Positions 30,991-33,390 of a stretch of 33,390 bases of DNA are shown here, piece after piece. Below the pieces are notes generated by a model. That model saw only the letters and a list, made by a program, of their open reading frames with translations, had not been told where the DNA came from and made no database searches. The stretch is from Gammaproteobacteria bacterium (GTDB taxonomy: Bacteria; Pseudomonadota; Gammaproteobacteria; Pseudomonadales; Azotimanducaceae): contig VXYL01000054.1 in NCBI GenBank assembly GCA_009846005.1, positions 1-33,390 on the forward strand, in the 5' to 3' direction. Every line of letters starts with the position of its first letter. The stretch's first letter is position 1. The translations under genes and the position numbers were made by a program.

Positions 30991-32465
30991 GGCTCAGCGC
31001 CCCACGGAACCTGGGGCTACTCCTGGCGGCGAGCCTTGTTCCCACCGTTGAAGCAGCGACGGCATCCGAGTCCGGCTATTGCGACTTCGCCAAGTCGGTT
31101 GACGAGGATCCCGCCACGGGACTGATCGTCGCCGCCGATGTCCTGCTCGGGACGGGTGTCGGGCGCGACTACGCCGTCCACGTACGCTTCAACGGGACGA
31201 TCGGTGCCGTGGAGTCGTTCGATGCTGTCCGGGAAGACTATCCGGACGCTGCGGTTCTCGATTGCCGGGGCAAGGCGGTGCTGTCACCCGGATTCGTCAA
31301 TGCCCACGAGCACCCGGCCTACAGCTACGCCTATCCCGACGCGAACCTGAGTCCCACGTACGCGCACCGGGACGAATGGCGCTTCGGGCTAGTCGGCAAG
31401 GCGCAACTGCCTTCGCCGACACCCTTCTACTACGTTCCGGACGGCGAGGAGGCGCGCACTGCGGCCTTGGTGGCCATGGAGTTGCGCCACCTGCTTGGCG
31501 GTGCCACGACCATCGCGGGGTCCGGCGGCGTGCCGGGCGTTGTACGGAACGTGGGACTCCACGAACGACCCGGCGATGTCGGGCTCTACGACTTCGAAGC
31601 CGATGTTTCCACGTTCCCCTTCTCGTATCGGACCCTTGAAGACCTGGCCGAGGAGTGCGCGGGAGGGCCTAGACGGGCATTCGCGCCGTTGGACGACGAC
31701 AACCTGGTGTTCGCGGCCTATGTCGCCCATGTCGGCGAGGGCCGCGCGGGCAACTGTGCGGCCAGAGGAGAGGTCGGGCGTTTCCTGGACCGCGCCGAGC
31801 GCGACGAACGACGCTATTCGATGGTACACGGCATCGCGACGACGCCAGCGGACTACAAGGCGATGCGGGAACGTGACGTGACGCTGGTGTGGTCGCCTAG
31901 GTCGAACCTTGCCCTCTACGGCGAAACAATCGATCTCGAAGCCGCGCTGGCGCAACAGGTGCGGATTGCCATCGCGACGGACTGGTCGCCGAGCGGGTCG
32001 TTCAACATGCGCGAAGAGGTGCGATGTGCCACCGAGGCTGCTGCGTCGGCCGGTGTGGACTTGTCCTATGAAGCGCTGTGGCGGATGGCGACCGGAAACG
32101 CCGCCTACGCGCTCGGCCTCGAAGGCGACATCGGGACCATCCGGGTCGGTCTGCGAGCCGATCTAGTGCTGGTCAAGTCCGACGACGAGAATCCGTATCG
32201 GAGGATGCTGACAGCGGGCCATGACGACAACCTCGCAACGTGGATCGATGGCCAGGTCGTGCTGCGATCCCCGATGATCGCCGCCGCGGCTCCGGAACGG
32301 AAATGCACGGCCATGGCCGGTCTATCACCGGCGGTGTGCGGAGTTCTCGACGAGTTCGGGTGGTCGAGCGAGAGGTTTGCGTCGCTTGCCGAGGGAACCG
32401 TGGCATTGACCGATGTTCGCGGTCAGGCGCCTTGCCACCCTAGGCGCGCTGCCCGTGAGCCGTAG
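30987..32465 (+). CDS. Exported metal-dependent amidohydrolase
   Basis: A 492-residue amidohydrolase-superfamily protein. A signal peptide (about 1-23, ending TVEA) indicates a periplasmic or secreted enzyme. The metal site is H107 and H109 in GFVNAHEHP, a further histidine in SMVHGIAT, and the aspartate in IATDWSPSGSFNM. MATGNAAYALGLEGDIGTIRVGLRADLVLV is the usual C-terminal beta-sandwich return. The family hydrolyses cyclic amides, chlorinated or deaminable rings; the substrate is not readable. The ATG overlaps the hydratase stop. Two cysteine-containing segments near the C-terminus (ERKCTAM, PAVCGVL) suggest a disulfide. Its 3' end overlaps the convergent permease gene by 26 bases. Confidence 0.88.
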   Translation: MRLSAPRNLGLLLAASLVPTVEAATASESGYCDFAKSVDEDPATGLIVAADVLLGTGVGRDYAVHVRFNGTIGAVESFDAVREDYPDAAVLDCRGKAVLSPGFVNAHEHPAYSYAYPDANLSPTYAHRDEWRFGLVGKAQLPSPTPFYYVPDGEEARTAALVAMELRHLLGGATTIAGSGGVPGVVRNVGLHERPGDVGLYDFEADVSTFPFSYRTLEDLAEECAGGPRRAFAPLDDDNLVFAAYVAHVGEGRAGNCAARGEVGRFLDRAERDERRYSMVHGIATTPADYKAMRERDVTLVWSPRSNLALYGETIDLEAALAQQVRIAIATDWSPSGSFNMREEVRCATEAAASAGVDLSYEALWRMATGNAAYALGLEGDIGTIRVGLRADLVLVKSDDENPYRRMLTAGHDDNLATWIDGQVVLRSPMIAAAAPERKCTAMAGLSPAVCGVLDEFGWSSERFASLAEGTVALTDVRGQAPCHPRRAAREP

Positions 32466-33171
32466 CGGTCGCAAACCGGCCGGCTAGGACCAGGTAGGCC
32501 GCCGCCGACAATGCCGTGACGCCGAACAGCATGCACATCACCACGATCTGGTAGCGCACCGCGATCAGCGGCTCGACCCCGGCAAGGATCTGCCCGGTCA
32601 TCATGCCGGGGAGCGCCACTAGACCGACCGCGAACAACGTGTTGACCTGCGGGATCAGCGCCGCGTTCAAAGCCGTCGGCAGTGCTTCGGCGGGGGCGGT
32701 GCCGGTGGCGAGTTCGGCGTCGTAGCGCTCCGCCGCGAGGCTGACGGCGTTCATAGCCGCCGAGAAGATCATGCCGCTCAGCGGAATCGCGTAGCGAGGG
32801 TCGTACCACGGATCCAGCGACAGTACCCCTTGCGTTACCAGAACTAGGGTCAGCAACCCGCTGACCGCAACGGCGGCAAACGCGATCGCGTACCGGGGCG
32901 GGGTCCGGCGACCCAGCGGACGCAGCGCGATCCAGGATGCGACCGCCATCATCACGAGCAGCACCGCCAGTACGATGTACGGTTGGTCGGCGTTGAAGAT
33001 GTAGGTCAGCACGTAGCCGATCACGAGAAGCTGGATGAGCATGCGCGCCGTGGCATAGAGCCCGTTCCACGCACCGAGCGAATAGCGCACGAGGATCACG
33101 ATGGCCACGGCGACCGGCACGAAGGCGACAATGAGCCTCAGCAGGGAGATTTCGGGGATCGAGGTTTCCAT
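32440..33171 (-). CDS. fetB: ABC transporter permease, FetB/YbbM (UPF0014) family
   Basis: A 243-residue membrane protein with about six or seven helices. The family signature is plain: ALIPQVNTLFAVGLVALPGMMTGQILAGVEP followed by AVRYQIVVM. E. coli FetB works with the ATPase FetA and is linked to iron export and peroxide resistance. The usual partner fetA is not in the 219 bases upstream, which hold only repeats, so it is either further away or absent. GGAG 10 bases before the ATG at 33171 supports the start. The last 26 bases overlap the end of the amidohydrolase gene on the other strand. Confidence 0.88.
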   Translation of the reverse strand: METSIPEISLLRLIVAFVPVAVAIVILVRYSLGAWNGLYATARMLIQLLVIGYVLTYIFNADQPYIVLAVLLVMMAVASWIALRPLGRRTPPRYAIAFAAVAVSGLLTLVLVTQGVLSLDPWYDPRYAIPLSGMIFSAAMNAVSLAAERYDAELATGTAPAEALPTALNAALIPQVNTLFAVGLVALPGMMTGQILAGVEPLIAVRYQIVVMCMLFGVTALSAAAYLVLAGRFATATAHGQRA

Positions 33172-33256
33172 GCCATGTCTCCGTCGGGCGACTGTGAACG
33201 ATGATGATACGGCGAGGCAGCGGGCGTCCCTCGTGCAATCCGCTCACGCGGAATCC

Positions 33257-33380
33257 GTAGGGCGACCCCACGCTGTCACCCGTTGGCGGCGCGCCGAGGT
33301 GCCCGGCCGGGACGGGACAAGCCCGTCCCCTACGTGCTTCTCCGGCGCAGGCCCGTAGGGGCGATCCCTTGTGGTCGCCC
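33257..33380. repeat. Cluster of three hairpin repeats at the window end
   Basis: A degenerate GCGACC-stem copy (plus, 33257-33283, GTAGGGCGACCCCACGCTG), a minus-oriented ACGGG-stem copy (33309-33333, with ACAAG loop) and a plus-oriented GCGACC-stem copy (33355-33380, GTAGGGGCGATCC-CTTGT-GGTCGCCC). They fill the region upstream of fetB. No gene is visible in 33172-33390. Confidence 0.7.
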
Positions 33381-33390
33381 GTCGGCGGCG

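Noticed and set aside
30396-32465. A 689-codon frame covering the hydratase gene and the amidohydrolase gene
   Set aside because: The hydratase is encoded in another frame with full motifs; the amidohydrolase starts with a signal peptide at 30987.

Overview
The window is a high-GC (clearly above 60% by eye) chromosomal segment of a gammaproteobacterium. The evidence is gene order. rpoN-lptB-lptA-lptC-kdsC-yrbG, ibaG-hisD, zapE-rplM-rpsI-petABC-sspAB, dolP-yraN-lpoA and rsmI-rnpB follow the order of one conserved block known from Pseudomonas and Escherichia. Here the block is shortened (mla genes, murA, hisG, kdsD, diaA and hpf-ptsN are missing from their usual places) and interspersed with accessory genes. 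The dispersed hairpin repeats and the two phytanoyl-CoA-dioxygenase-family genes suggest an uncultured, perhaps marine or host-associated lineage; that last point is inference.

Layout. 1-3684: a truncated HTH gene, a small-molecule kinase translationally coupled to a class-III PLP enzyme of the phospholyase subgroup, and a divergent Fe(II)/2-oxoglutarate dioxygenase. 3695-8669 (minus): sigma-54, the LPS transport genes lptB, lptA and lptC, KDO-8-phosphate phosphatase and a Na+/Ca2+ exchanger, in one tightly overlapping operon. 8820-11532 (plus): ibaG, hisD, zapE. 11668-12762: a second dioxygenase set between zapE and rplM. 12978-17707 (plus): ribosomal proteins L13 and S9, the three-subunit cytochrome bc1 complex, and SspA/SspB. 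17846-21184 (minus): an unknown lipoprotein, DolP, YraN and LpoA, divergent from rsmI (21183-22058) with start codons that overlap.

22059-24045 is an accessory island between rsmI and rnpB. It holds a Cre-like tyrosine recombinase gene bracketed by two inverted, site-like palindromes, then a small secreted Cys/Gly-rich protein and a possible 39-residue membrane peptide. This is the most novel part of the window. After rnpB come an Arc-type regulator and a cluster (24997-32465) of HMG-CoA-lyase-like protein, two acyl-CoA carboxylase subunits, an enoyl-CoA hydratase and an exported amidohydrolase. It resembles the lower leucine/isovalerate (liu) pathway without its dehydrogenase. A FetB-like permease (minus) closes the window.

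A family of short hairpin repeats runs through the intergenic spaces. It has a GTAGGGG head, a CTTGT loop and two alternative stems. In three cases the repeat head itself contains the stop codon of the preceding gene.
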